NCBI GenBank assembly: GCA_965247435.1
Contig: OZ252019.1
Location: 5,746,063-5,810,062, forward strand
DNA: 64,000 nt
From: Ilyomonas sp965247435
GTDB lineage: Bacteria; Bacteroidota; Bacteroidia; Chitinophagales; Chitinophagaceae
Direction of reading: 5' to 3'
Made by a program: the position numbers and the translations under genes. Positions 35,182-43,795 of this stretch are shown piece by piece (positions within the stretch are counted from its first letter, which is position 1; each line of letters opens with the position of its first letter). The notes under the pieces were generated by a model. That model was not told the DNA's origin. It was given only the letters and a program-made list of their open reading frames with translations, and did no database searches.

Positions 35182-35964
35182 ATGAAAAAAACCTTACTGA
35201 TAATCTATGCCATTGCACTTTTTGTTTGCCTGCAATACGGGGCCGGCGCAGCTTTTAGAGATAAAAAGCAAAAGATACAACAGCATACAGCCGATAATAC
35301 CCTTACCAAAGAAGAAAAAGCACAGGGCTGGGCATTGCTCTTCAACGGTACAACGATGCAAGGCTGGCGTACCTATCAGGGCAAGCCGCAAACCTCCTGG
35401 TATGTAAATAATGGTATAATGGGCTGCAGGTTCGATACCAGCCACAATTATGAGCATGCAGATTTAATAACAGAAAAAGAATATACTAATTTTGAATTAT
35501 CACTCGACTGGAAAATAGAACCGGAAGCTAACAGCGGTATCCTGTATATGGTAAATGAAAAGTATGAATATCCTTTTTACAGCGGGCCAGAATACCAGTT
35601 GCTGGATGATAGTTCTTATCTTAACAATCCAACGGATCCGATTCATGCTTCGCAGAAATCCGGCGCCAATTACGATATGGATGCACCTGCTGCCAATGCA
35701 TTAAAGCCAACAGGCGAATGGAATAATACAGTGATAAAAGTAAACAATAAGCATGTAGAGCACTGGCTGAACGGACAAAAAACGGCAGAATATGAAATCG
35801 GCTCAGCTTCCTGGCAGCAGCATAAAGAAAAGAGTAAATGGAAAGAGGTAGTTGGCTATGCCGCCACTGCAACCGGCCATATAGATTTGCAGGATCATGG
35901 CGGCGGCGTGAGTTTTAAAAATATCAAAATCAGGCCCGTAAGAGGCAATTATTTCATTAAATAA
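35182..35964 (+). CDS. Secreted DUF1080 protein (3-keto-disaccharide hydrolase-like)
   Basis: A 260-residue exported protein with a Sec signal peptide (MKKTLLIIYAIALFVCLQYGAG). Residues 45-255 fit DUF1080, a concanavalin-like fold: WALLFNGTTMQGWRTYQG at the start, NFELSLDWKIEPEANSGILY in the core, GPEYQLLDDS, and the closing GHIDLQDHGGGVSFKNIKIRP. Recently studied family members hydrolyse 3-keto-glycosides. It stands alone between two terminators; no oxidoreductase partner is adjacent. Confidence 0.9.
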   Translation: MKKTLLIIYAIALFVCLQYGAGAAFRDKKQKIQQHTADNTLTKEEKAQGWALLFNGTTMQGWRTYQGKPQTSWYVNNGIMGCRFDTSHNYEHADLITEKEYTNFELSLDWKIEPEANSGILYMVNEKYEYPFYSGPEYQLLDDSSYLNNPTDPIHASQKSGANYDMDAPAANALKPTGEWNNTVIKVNNKHVEHWLNGQKTAEYEIGSASWQQHKEKSKWKEVVGYAATATGHIDLQDHGGGVSFKNIKIRPVRGNYFIK

Positions 35965-36043
35965 ACACGCGTTACGGTTCATTGATAATTTTGCACTTTT
36001 AATAATCAGCAACAGCTTTATATATACCATATTATAATGTTTT

Positions 36044-36069
36044 AAAAGAGGTGGCGCGCCGCCTCTTTT
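36044..36069. terminator. Hairpin terminator after the DUF1080 gene
   Basis: Self-complementary arms AAAAGAGGTGGC / GCCGCCTCTTTT (one G-U pair) with a very short GC loop and flanking T/A runs on both sides, 80 bases after the stop codon. Confidence 0.75.
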
Positions 36070-36422
36070 ATTTTGCAGCAATGCGGTATATATTAATCGC
36101 CTCAAATCCTGTTGCAGGCGCCAATAGTTGTTTATCAAATATTGTCTGTAAGCTTATTGATGCCTGCACTCTTGTTATATTTTTTTCTGATTTGTGTTTA
36201 TAATGGAATTTGCAATTGCCGGAGTTGTCTGCATCAGCCTGCTATTCATTTTGCTGCTTCGCCAACTTCCGGCCTGCCGCCGCTTTTACCTTCTGTTTTT
36301 GGTATCCCTGTTCAGTTTTACAACCCTGCAACTGCCATTTTTTCACCTTCTTACCCATGGCATAATGATTGATTATTCTTGCTGTAAATCAAAAAGCTTA
36401 CTTAAAGCATACAATTAAAAAT
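36070..36422 (+). other. Intergenic region upstream of dnaK
   Basis: About 350 bases without a supportable gene. Short open frames here have no signal or family features. No CIRCE-type repeat (TTAGCACTC-N9-GAGTGCTAA) was seen upstream of dnaK. Confidence 0.4.
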
Positions 36423-38327
36423 ATGGGAAAAATAATAGGAATAGACCTTGGTACAACCAACAGTTGCGTTTCGGTAATGGAAGGCAATGAACCTGTTGTA
36501 ATAGCCAATGATGAAGGGCGCCGCACAACGCCTTCGGTAGTTGGGTTTTTAAAAAATGGCGAGCGTAAAGTTGGTGACCCTGCAAAACGCCAGGCAATTA
36601 CCAATCCGCAAAATACCATTATGAGCGTAAAACGCTTTATGGGCCGTCGTTTTGATGAAGTAACGAACGAGATAAGCCACTGGAGTTATAAAGTAAGTAA
36701 AGGTGATAATAATACGGTACGCGTGGATATTGACGGCCGTATGTACACGCCGCAGGAAATTTCTGCCATGATATTGCAGAAAATGAAAAAAACGGCTGAA
36801 GACTACTTAGGCCAGGAAGTGAATGAAGCGGTGATTACCGTGCCGGCTTACTTTAATGATGCACAGCGCCAGGCTACTAAAGAAGCCGGTGAAATTGCCG
36901 GTTTAAACGTTCGCCGTATTGTAAACGAACCTACTGCAGCAGCACTTGCCTATGGTTTGGATAAAGCCGGCAAAGAACAAAAGATTGCAGTGTTCGACCT
37001 TGGTGGCGGTACATTCGATGTATCTATCCTTGATCTTGGCGACGGTGTATTTGAAGTAAAATCCACCAATGGCGATACCCATCTTGGCGGTGACGATTTT
37101 GATAAAGTAATTATGGACTGGCTGGCAGAAGAATTTAAAAGAGATGAAAATATTGATCTCCGCAAAGACCCGATGGCCTTACAGCGCCTGAAAGAAGCGG
37201 CTGAAAAAGCGAAGGTTGAATTAAGCTCTTCTTCCGAAACAGAAATTAACCTGCCTTATGTTACTGCCGTTGATGGCGTGCCCAAGCACCTGGTAAAAAA
37301 ACTGAGCCGTGCTAAATTTGAAGCTTTGGCAGACAGCCTTTTCACCCGTTGCTTAACACCCTGCGAAGCAGCCCTGAAAGATGCCGGCTACAACAAAAGC
37401 GATATAGATGAAGTAATACTGGTTGGTGGCAGTACACGCATACCTAAAGTACAGGAATTGGTAGAGAAGTTCTTTGGCAAAAAGCCGAACCGCAGTGTAA
37501 ACCCCGACGAGGTGGTAGCTGTAGGGGCTGCCATACAAGGTGCTGTATTAAGCGGCGAAGTAAAAGATGTATTACTGCTTGATGTTACGCCGCTTGGTCT
37601 CGGTATCGAAACCATGGGTAGTGTAATGACAACCATGATCCAGAGCAATACAACCATCCCTTCTAAAAAGACGGAAATATTTTCTACTGCCAGCGATAAC
37701 CAGCCGGGTGTGCAGATACATGTGTTACAAGGCGAACGTCCGATGTCGAGCCAGAATAAAAGCTTGGGTATCTTTAACCTCGACGGCATACCACCTGCAC
37801 CACGCGGTGTACCGCAAATTGAAGTGACTTTTGATATTGATGCTAATGGTATTTTGCATGTAAGTGCAAAAGACAAAGGCACCGGCAAAGAACAAAAGAT
37901 AAGGATAGAAGCAGGCAGTGGCTTAAGCAAGGAAGAAATAGAGAAGATGAAGGCCGAAGCAAAAGCCAATGAGGCAACAGACAAGCAAGCCCGTGAAAAG
38001 GTGGAAAAATTAAATCAGGCCGATAGTCTTATCTTCCAGACTGAAAAGCAGCTAAAGGAGTTTGGCGATAAAATACCGGCTGATAAAAAAGCGCCGATTG
38101 AAACTGCCTTAAGCAAATTGAAAGAAGCGCATAAAAGTCAGGATGCCACTGCTGTGGATGCCGCCTTGGCAGAGATGAATGCTGCATGGACGGCTGCCAG
38201 CGAAGAGATATATAAAGCGCAGGCTGCTGGTGCACAACAGCCCGGTGCAGATGCAGGTACGCAGGCTGCCGCCGGCGGAGAAAATGGCGAAACCGTAACC
38301 GATGCAGAATTTGAAGAAGTAAAATAA
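36423..38327 (+). CDS. dnaK: Chaperone protein DnaK (Hsp70)
   Basis: A 634-residue Hsp70. Start is ATG 36423 (MGKIIGIDLGTTNSC); 18 in-frame codons upstream are not conserved in the family. The ATPase domain (1-385) contains the three Hsp70 signatures IDLGTTNS, FDLGGGTFDVSILDLG and ILVGGSTRIPKVQ, followed by the linker DVLLLDVTPLGLGIET, the substrate-binding domain and a helical lid. The C-terminus is Ala/Gly rich and ends EEVK. It works with DnaJ and GrpE, which are not in this window. A terminator lies 18 bases downstream. Confidence 0.98.
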   Translation: MGKIIGIDLGTTNSCVSVMEGNEPVVIANDEGRRTTPSVVGFLKNGERKVGDPAKRQAITNPQNTIMSVKRFMGRRFDEVTNEISHWSYKVSKGDNNTVRVDIDGRMYTPQEISAMILQKMKKTAEDYLGQEVNEAVITVPAYFNDAQRQATKEAGEIAGLNVRRIVNEPTAAALAYGLDKAGKEQKIAVFDLGGGTFDVSILDLGDGVFEVKSTNGDTHLGGDDFDKVIMDWLAEEFKRDENIDLRKDPMALQRLKEAAEKAKVELSSSSETEINLPYVTAVDGVPKHLVKKLSRAKFEALADSLFTRCLTPCEAALKDAGYNKSDIDEVILVGGSTRIPKVQELVEKFFGKKPNRSVNPDEVVAVGAAIQGAVLSGEVKDVLLLDVTPLGLGIETMGSVMTTMIQSNTTIPSKKTEIFSTASDNQPGVQIHVLQGERPMSSQNKSLGIFNLDGIPPAPRGVPQIEVTFDIDANGILHVSAKDKGTGKEQKIRIEAGSGLSKEEIEKMKAEAKANEATDKQAREKVEKLNQADSLIFQTEKQLKEFGDKIPADKKAPIETALSKLKEAHKSQDATAVDAALAEMNAAWTAASEEIYKAQAAGAQQPGADAGTQAAAGGENGETVTDAEFEEVK

Positions 38328-38345
38328 TTATATAGCATGTAGTAG

Positions 38346-38378
38346 AAGCCCTGTAGATAATACAGGGCTTTTTTTATT
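38346..38378 (+). terminator. Rho-independent terminator after dnaK
   Basis: Stem AAGCCCTGTA / TACAGGGCTT (38346-38355 and 38361-38370), 5-base loop, followed by a T run. Confidence 0.9.
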
Positions 38379-38612
38379 TTACGGTATAAATGTTGGTGGT
38401 TAAATTAAGGCAGATGTTCAGTTGGTGTATGCTTTATTTTGTAACCCGAAGAAAGAAAGCGAAAAGTGTATTCCGGTTAAATTTCTTCCGGAAATCATTA
38501 CCATATACCTTTCAAAATATAAAATGCCTTCATTTGTTCTGTGCAAAATGTTACCCGTATCTTTACTATCTTAAATAATTAAGGATCCAATAATATTTTA
38601 AACCTGAAAACC

Positions 38613-39023
38613 ATGATGCTGTTCATAGCCGGCCTTTCAACCGATTTTGATGATGTTGATCTTAAAGAAATGTTCGAATTGTATGGCGAAGTTGCTTCTG
38701 CCAGAATTATTACTGATAGGGCAACCGGAAAAAGTAAAGGCTTCGGTTTTGTTGATATGCCCAATAAAACAGAAGCTGAAGAAACTATTGCTACGCTCGA
38801 TAATGTGGTTTTAGGCAAGAAGCGGATTTCTGTAAAAGAAGCAGAGCCGCAGCAGGGAAGAGGTGGTGGAAGCAGTGGTGGTGGGTTTGGCGGTCCCCGT
38901 GGCGGAGGCGGATATGGCGGCGGTTCGCGCGGTGGCAGCGGTGGCGGTTACAACGGACCCCGCGGCGGTGGAAGTGGCGGATACGATAGAGGCCGGGACG
39001 ATAAATTTAATAAGCGGTATTAG
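38613..39023 (+). CDS. RRM-type RNA-binding protein with Gly/Arg-rich tail
   Basis: A 136-residue protein (start 38613 or 38616). The RRM (about 1-80) has RNP2 LFIAGL and RNP1 KGFGFVDM with the aromatic residues for RNA stacking; the tail (about 85-136) is RGG-like with repeated GGG, GGPRGGGG and YDRGRDD, similar to plant and cyanobacterial glycine-rich RNA-binding proteins. Such proteins in Bacteroidota are thought to act as RNA chaperones, with a role comparable to Hfq or cold-shock proteins. The 235-base stretch before it (after the dnaK terminator) contains TATCTTTA at about 38557-38564, a possible -7 box. A strong terminator follows. Confidence 0.93.
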   Translation: MMLFIAGLSTDFDDVDLKEMFELYGEVASARIITDRATGKSKGFGFVDMPNKTEAEETIATLDNVVLGKKRISVKEAEPQQGRGGGSSGGGFGGPRGGGGYGGGSRGGSGGGYNGPRGGGSGGYDRGRDDKFNKRY

Positions 39024-39049
39024 TATATTGATAAAGGTTGTTCTTAATA

Positions 39050-39087
39050 AACAGGGCCTTGCTTTGCAGCAAGGCCCTGTTGTTTTT
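39050..39087 (+). terminator. Strong rho-independent terminator after the RRM gene
   Basis: Perfect 14-base arms (39050-39063 and 39068-39081) with a TTGC loop, followed by GTTTTTA. Confidence 0.92.
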
Positions 39088-39361
39088 ATAGAGCGCCGTT
39101 TCATTTCCTCTGAACGCCATTTTAAAACAGATTGCAGGAAAATCCCTTTTGATGCAGGAGGCGCCATTAATGGTGCAGTGGCCGCTGCTTGTATTTCTGC
39201 AGGCAACCTGAAAGTAAAACGAAACGCAGTTATTTTAGATAATTTCTTAGCGCTGCTGTTAAACAAACTACGCACCGGTGCCCGTTAAGCAATTGCAGCG
39301 TAGTATTACCTATTTATGCTATTTTCCCAGGTTTTACGTGCTGCTACTTTTGCAGTAGAAA
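39088..39361 (+). other. Intergenic region between the RRM gene and the broken lipoprotein gene
   Basis: About 270 bases. Open frames exist on both strands but lack start context, signal peptide or family resemblance; I see no supportable gene. Confidence 0.35.
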
Positions 39362-39932
39362 ATAAAAAAATCAACCCTGTTCCGCAGCCTAACACTTATG
39401 CTTCTTATCAGCGCTTTAGTATCCTGTAGCAAACAGGTAAATAAACCTGCAAATCCGGGCGGCGATACCGGAGGCGGAGAAATGCCTCCGCCCACTACAG
39501 AAAATTATTACGTAAAAATGAAAATGAATGGTGCTGCCCAAAAGTTTTTCCACCGGCGTTAAAGCCTTGCGAACTTTAAATGACGGCACTTGTTTGATAC
39601 AAATACAAGGTATTAAGAGCGCCGCCTCTGCCGATGAGATGGACCTTCTGGTATATGCGCTTAATGAGATTAGCGTGGGCGATTATATAGAAGGTGACCA
39701 GGCTGCCTATTATATCCTTGGCGTATATGCCCCGCAAAACAGGGCTGATGAGCTGGGTATCTATTTCGGAGGTGTTCAACTTGATAAGGCAGCACCTTTT
39801 AAAATTAAAATTACCGGGCTTACGGACAAATATGTACAAGGTACTTTCAGTGGTACCTACTATAATAACCAGGGCAATGGCCGCAATAAGAAAGTAATTA
39901 CCGAAGGCGAATTTCAGGCACTGCTGCAATAA
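39362..39932 (+). pseudogene. Frameshifted small lipoprotein gene
   Basis: Two overlapping frames together make one plausible lipoprotein. Frame A, from ATA at 39362 (KKSTLFRSLTLMLLISALVSC), is a perfect lipoprotein signal with lipobox LVSC, but it lacks an ATG there; the first ATG (39398) leaves only a short hydrophobic leader without charge. Frame A stops at 39560-39562. Frame B (from 39528) carries the rest, to 39932: STGVKALRTLNDGTCLIQIQ ... GTFSGTYYNNQGNGRNKKVI. Deleting one T from the T5 run at 39545-39549 fuses KMNGAAQKF to STGVKALRT. So it is broken by a +1 indel, and perhaps also has a lost start codon. The family is not recognised with confidence. Confidence 0.65.
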
Positions 39933-40005
39933 TCTTTTTGCATAAATTTTTTTTCCGGCATCTATTCTTCAACACTATTCCTTTATTATTTTGAGCCGTA
40001 CCCGT

Positions 40006-41181
40006 TTATTTTTTGTAAACAAGCATAATCAACGAAAACAGCGGAACCAGCCATACAATGATGCGGAATATCCACAAATAGGTGCGCTGCCTGTTCGCAA
40101 TCTTTTTCAGGTCGTAAAAAGAATTAATAAATGCTGATAAATCAATACTGGTATCTGCATTTTTCAATTCTCCGTTAAACTGAAGAATTTCTGTTTCAAT
40201 ATATTTTAATACACCAAACTGATTACTCAGCAACACTTCAAGAAGGATGCTGAACAGCAAAGCACCGATAGTTATCAGGATATTCTTAAAACCGGTTTTA
40301 TTGGTGAAATCGAATTGGGCCAGTACCAGCAGGAAAGCTGCCGGTACGGCAATCAGCTTTGATTGTATATCATTTACCGTAGCATAAATCTTCTTGGTGT
40401 ATTCCAGCTTGTCTTTATCAACTTTAGATTTAAGGTCGTGGTAAGAAAACTTTTCGAGGTAAAGCAAGTGGCTTTTCAGGTAGTTGTCGTACACTGCGTC
40501 TAACGATGTTAGCAGCTTGACAAATCTTTCTGCTGTGGAAAAGGAAAGTAAAAATGAAATCAGTTCGGCCACAAAAATACGCTTGCGTTCTTCGTTATCG
40601 TGTGCCGCCTGCAATTGCAGCAACAACTGGTCTAAATAAGGAACAGGGCGTAGTGCATTTTGATTGTATTGCATTAATATGCTCAGCTTTCTTTTATTGA
40701 AAAAAACCAGCTCTTTCGGTTCGCCTATATTGCTGATGACATAATCGGAAAGCATACTCAGCACTTCTATAAACCGGAGCACATCTTTATAATTATCTAT
40801 GACAGGCGGCACATTCGGACCTGTAGAGATAAAGCGGATTTCCTGAACATAAAAGATACCTGCAGGATAGCTGTAAGGGTTATCCTCAATCAGCTCCTGC
40901 ACTGTTTCATAATAACCGGCCGGGCTTATGTTTCTGGTGTATAATGTAACCGGAACTTTTGTTTCGCCTGCAACGCCGGGCGAAATTTTTTCTATCGCAA
41001 CCGACTCCTTATTTACGGCAATCACATTTTCTGTAATGCCTGCCGCTGCCAGTGTTTTCAATTGCGTTATTAGCACGGGCGATAGTACAATATACCCATT
41101 CAGTTCGCCCTTATCGTAGCGTGGCTGAAGCAATTGCTGGCGTATATTGATTACAGTATCTAATACCGTTTGGTTACTCAT
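40006..41181 (-). CDS. Unknown protein with C-terminal membrane helices, partner of NA37 protein
   Basis: A 391-residue protein with no domain I recognise. The N-terminal 275 residues are soluble and mainly helical after residue 130. Three hydrophobic segments follow: LIAVPAAFLLVLAQF (about 278-292), ILITIGALLFSILLEVLL (about 305-322) and WIFRIIVWLVPLFSLIML (about 370-387). The start ATG overlaps the end of the upstream NA37 gene by 8 bases, so the two proteins are made together. A soluble sensor or adaptor with a membrane-acting end would fit a defence or toxin-like role, but this is inference. Confidence 0.7.
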   Translation of the reverse strand: MSNQTVLDTVINIRQQLLQPRYDKGELNGYIVLSPVLITQLKTLAAAGITENVIAVNKESVAIEKISPGVAGETKVPVTLYTRNISPAGYYETVQELIEDNPYSYPAGIFYVQEIRFISTGPNVPPVIDNYKDVLRFIEVLSMLSDYVISNIGEPKELVFFNKRKLSILMQYNQNALRPVPYLDQLLLQLQAAHDNEERKRIFVAELISFLLSFSTAERFVKLLTSLDAVYDNYLKSHLLYLEKFSYHDLKSKVDKDKLEYTKKIYATVNDIQSKLIAVPAAFLLVLAQFDFTNKTGFKNILITIGALLFSILLEVLLSNQFGVLKYIETEILQFNGELKNADTSIDLSAFINSFYDLKKIANRQRTYLWIFRIIVWLVPLFSLIMLVYKK

Positions 41182-42181
41182 CGCTTTCCGAAGATATTGG
41201 AAGCTTTTTGGTTAACTGATTTTTTAAATGATCGGGGATATTTTTAATTAGTAAGTTATTTTTATCAGCATCATATATGATGGTGCTGCCGAGGAGTTTG
41301 CCATCAAAAACAAGCGTCAGCTCCCTGCTGTTGTAGGTATAATATTTGAGGCTTTTTAAAGTAGGATAACCTCTGAATACGGCACTTACACCATATTTTT
41401 CGGCTGATGCGAAACCCATAAATTTCTCCGGTTCTGTTCCGCTGATAAGGCTGGATACAAAGTTAAGCCTTATGTCTTCCTTAGCTTTCATTTGCGCAGC
41501 ACAATATGCAAATACCAGTTCCTTTGTTGCTTCCGTGTCATTTTTATTATATCTCTGTTCCGATAAGAAATCATTAATTGCCCGCTGCAGACTTTCCGAC
41601 GATTCTTTTGCAGAGGTGGTATCGGTACAGCCGATAAACCGTTTAAAATAATTGGAAATTTCTTTTTTGCCTTTGGTAAAAGAAAGGTACCGGTTTTCCT
41701 GACTGTTCCATCTGCAGCAATTGGTAAAGTTGGCAACATCCAGTTTTTCTATATCCAAACGGGCATTGGCATTCACATCCAGGTTGTCGTTGATGATATA
41801 GCTTTCCTTATCGTTTAGTACGATCACTGCTACAAAATCTTCGCTTCTTTCAAAATGGCAAAACAGCACGTAGCCGCCGGTAGCTAATGTTATTTCGTTT
41901 ATAACAGATTCAAAGTGGAGAATAGCTTTTACCGAGAAGTCGTAAAAACTGGTTTGACCGCATAAATAATTAGTAAGATATGACTGGTAAGGATAATCGG
42001 TTGCCGCTTCATCAAAACTGCCATATACAGGATTTGATTTATTATAATACACCTGCTTTACTTCATTCATAAAATTTTGATGCACACCGGTTATCGTTAG
42101 CTGCTTGGCCGCTTTGGTAAGTATAGCGCTGCCACCTTGTTTTTTTTCCAGTTTATGAATCACCATATTCTTTACTTGCAT
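41174..42181 (-). CDS. Nucleoid-associated protein (NA37/NdpA/YejK family)
   Basis: A 335-residue protein. The beginning KNMVIHKLEKKQGGSAILT fits the NA37 family start, and the internal GGYVLFCHFE, FVAVIVLNDK and IEKLDVANFTNC segments match the family's beta core. E. coli YejK binds the nucleoid and associates with replication and transcription components. In the genomes of many bacteria, NA37 genes also occur beside phage-defence genes. Here it is the first gene of a coupled pair with a membrane protein of unknown family (8-base overlap), rather than a stand-alone housekeeping gene. Confidence 0.72.
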   Translation of the reverse strand: MQVKNMVIHKLEKKQGGSAILTKAAKQLTITGVHQNFMNEVKQVYYNKSNPVYGSFDEAATDYPYQSYLTNYLCGQTSFYDFSVKAILHFESVINEITLATGGYVLFCHFERSEDFVAVIVLNDKESYIINDNLDVNANARLDIEKLDVANFTNCCRWNSQENRYLSFTKGKKEISNYFKRFIGCTDTTSAKESSESLQRAINDFLSEQRYNKNDTEATKELVFAYCAAQMKAKEDIRLNFVSSLISGTEPEKFMGFASAEKYGVSAVFRGYPTLKSLKYYTYNSRELTLVFDGKLLGSTIIYDADKNNLLIKNIPDHLKNQLTKKLPISSESDE

Positions 42182-42508
42182 AAGGCCGATATTTGATTAC
42201 TAACAAAATTAGTAAAATGTTGATACAATAAGCTTTTTATTTTGTTTATTGCACAGTGCCGTTTTATTACAGATGTCCAGCATTCGGGTGAAAGGGTGCA
42301 GAGACTTTAAAAAAATTTCTCTTTATTTGCAAGCCGGCACTTCACTCATTCAAACTGTTATTCTTTATATTCTTGAAACCAGGGTTATTTAATTTTCGTA
42401 ATCTCTTTGGTGATGACACTGTTGGATATTGCTTGTTACAACTTGCTGCCATAGAAGCTGATACTACTTGGTTGTATATAATTTGCAGTAAAAGACGAAA
42501 ACGAACGT
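42182..42508 (+). other. Intergenic region between NA37 module and secreted hypothetical gene
   Basis: 327 AT-rich bases between two divergent genes. A short open frame on the plus strand looks non-coding. Promoters for both directions must be here, but I cannot place them. Confidence 0.35.
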
Positions 42509-43027
42509 ATGAAATCGCTCTATATTTTTATATTATTCAGCCTTGTATGCTTTACCGCAAACGCGCAGATGCATATGTCAACTTCTGTATATAATGGCGA
42601 TACTACTATAAGCACCGATTTTCAAACCCTTTACGGTGCTGATTCCGGCCATACTACCAAACCGGCAGACAATGTAGTAGGCGTACGAACCATTAGCGGA
42701 AAAAAGAGCACTTACTGGTTGTTTTTTTACTTTTATCCCTCCGATATACCTGCTGCGGCTGTCACCATTTCCGGCCATCATTATGCTTATTTTAAAACGG
42801 CGGAAGACAAGTATTACCGCATACCTTACAGTGGCAAAGCATATACTTATTCTACTAAAGCAAAAGCTGGGTTCTTTATAGATATTACCAGGTATGTCCA
42901 ACAATTAAAGGATGAGCTGATTACTCATGTACGGCTGCAAACCTCAGTACTTTATCATGAAGTGGAGCTAAAAGAAACCAGCCAGTTTGTGATTGCAGAC
43001 GTTGTTACAGCACTGCTGTCGCGTTAA
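42509..43027 (+). CDS. Secreted hypothetical protein
   Basis: A 172-residue protein with a Sec signal peptide (MKSLYIFILFSLVCFTANAQ, cleavage after ANA-Q). The mature part is rich in Tyr, Thr and Ser with predicted strands (STYWLFFYFYPSDI, HYAYFKTAEDKYYRIPYSG, VRLQTSVLYHEVELK); no family recognised. It has no operon partner. A periplasmic or surface location is likely. Confidence 0.7.
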   Translation: MKSLYIFILFSLVCFTANAQMHMSTSVYNGDTTISTDFQTLYGADSGHTTKPADNVVGVRTISGKKSTYWLFFYFYPSDIPAAAVTISGHHYAYFKTAEDKYYRIPYSGKAYTYSTKAKAGFFIDITRYVQQLKDELITHVRLQTSVLYHEVELKETSQFVIADVVTALLSR

Positions 43028-43283
43028 TTACAGATAAGCAAATAATCTTATTATTCGCTGCTTGCTGCAATTGTAAAATTCACCTGCCTTGAATTTAATC
43101 AGCAAAAAAATTAGCCATTATAAACCTGATGAGTAACTGAAGCTGCAGATATTGTTGTTTTGGGAAGTCCTGTTTTTTTGTAAACAGCAGCTTCCAACGC
43201 TGCTTATAGTATAACCAGCGCTGAAATAAATAGTATAAACGTCTTAATAAACAATGGATTAAGTTAAATGCGGTATATACATT

Positions 43284-43381
43284 CAGGCAGGAGGCAAGTG
43301 CACCAACCTGTGGGATATTGGATTCCGAACGGGTATGAAACTTCCTGATCGAACCGCACAAACCACTTGCCTCCAGGCCTG
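43284..43381. repeat. 98-base imperfect hairpin
   Basis: The outer arms (CAGGCAGGAGGCAAGTG at 43284-43300, and its complement at 43364-43381 with a one-base bulge and an extra pair of bases) enclose about 63 bases. The inner part contains GATATTGGATTCCG, which pairs with 43519-43532. This is more structure than chance would be expected to give. Confidence 0.55.
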
Positions 43382-43484
43382 AAATACCCTGTCAAAGACG
43401 ATAGCCATTTCGTGGATAATATTAAGCTAAGGATGTAGTACGTAAGAAAAGTTCCGGTAAAAGGGATAATAAAAGCGGTAAAAT

Positions 43485-43519
43485 AAAAAAAAGGGGCGGC
43501 ATAAACATGCCTGAGCCCC
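43485..43519 (-). terminator. Minus-strand rho-independent terminator
   Basis: On the minus strand, GGGGC / GCCCC outer pairs and GGCAT / ATGCC inner pairs with a 3-base bulge, followed by a T8 run. It would terminate transcripts from the ScyD-like gene or from a small RNA encoded between 43520 and 43795. Confidence 0.75.
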
Positions 43520-43795
43520 GGAATCCAATATCAGTCGCATTAGAGTCAACAGTTATGCCGAAAAATTAATAAGTTGATAACGAAACGTTTATTTAAAAAA
43601 GGCTGTATATAGTTTCCAATTGTGAGGAACTATCATCCTGAAAATAGAAGCTATGCCTGTTCCGTTTTATACAAAGCTCCGGACAGAATGAGCGCGTTGG
43701 TACAATAAAAAATACAGAAGTAGAGGCGTGTATAAAAGCACCGCGCTGCTTATCAGGGCGGGACGGTACTTAGGAGGCATATAACAGCAGTATAA

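Larger units (their letters stand above)
43028..43795. other. Non-coding region of 0.77 kb with long inverted repeats
   Basis: No gene is supportable. It holds a long hairpin (43284-43381), a second inverted repeat linking 43314-43327 with 43519-43532 (14 identical bases), and a terminator on the minus strand (43485-43519) about 280 bases beyond the end of the ScyD-like gene. A short untranslated RNA or remnants of a mobile element are possible. Confidence 0.5.

Noticed and set aside
36112..36418. Two short hydrophobic open frames upstream of dnaK
   Set aside because: They overlap in different frames and could be chance hydrophobic runs in T-rich DNA; no start context or family.
36300..36422. 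HrcA/CIRCE control of dnaK
   Set aside because: No CIRCE inverted repeat was found before dnaK.
38863..39288. Second open frame through the glycine-rich part of the RRM gene and beyond
   Set aside because: Its first half is a shadow of the GGC/GGT repeats of the RRM gene and it reads through a strong terminator.
43095..43361. Minus-strand open frame of 88 residues in the gene-free region
   Set aside because: It covers the arms of a long inverted repeat, which would be translated only by chance; no family resemblance.
43285..43381. Possible CRISPR-like or tRNA structure
   Set aside because: There is only one hairpin and no repeated spacer pattern, acceptor stem or anticodon arm.
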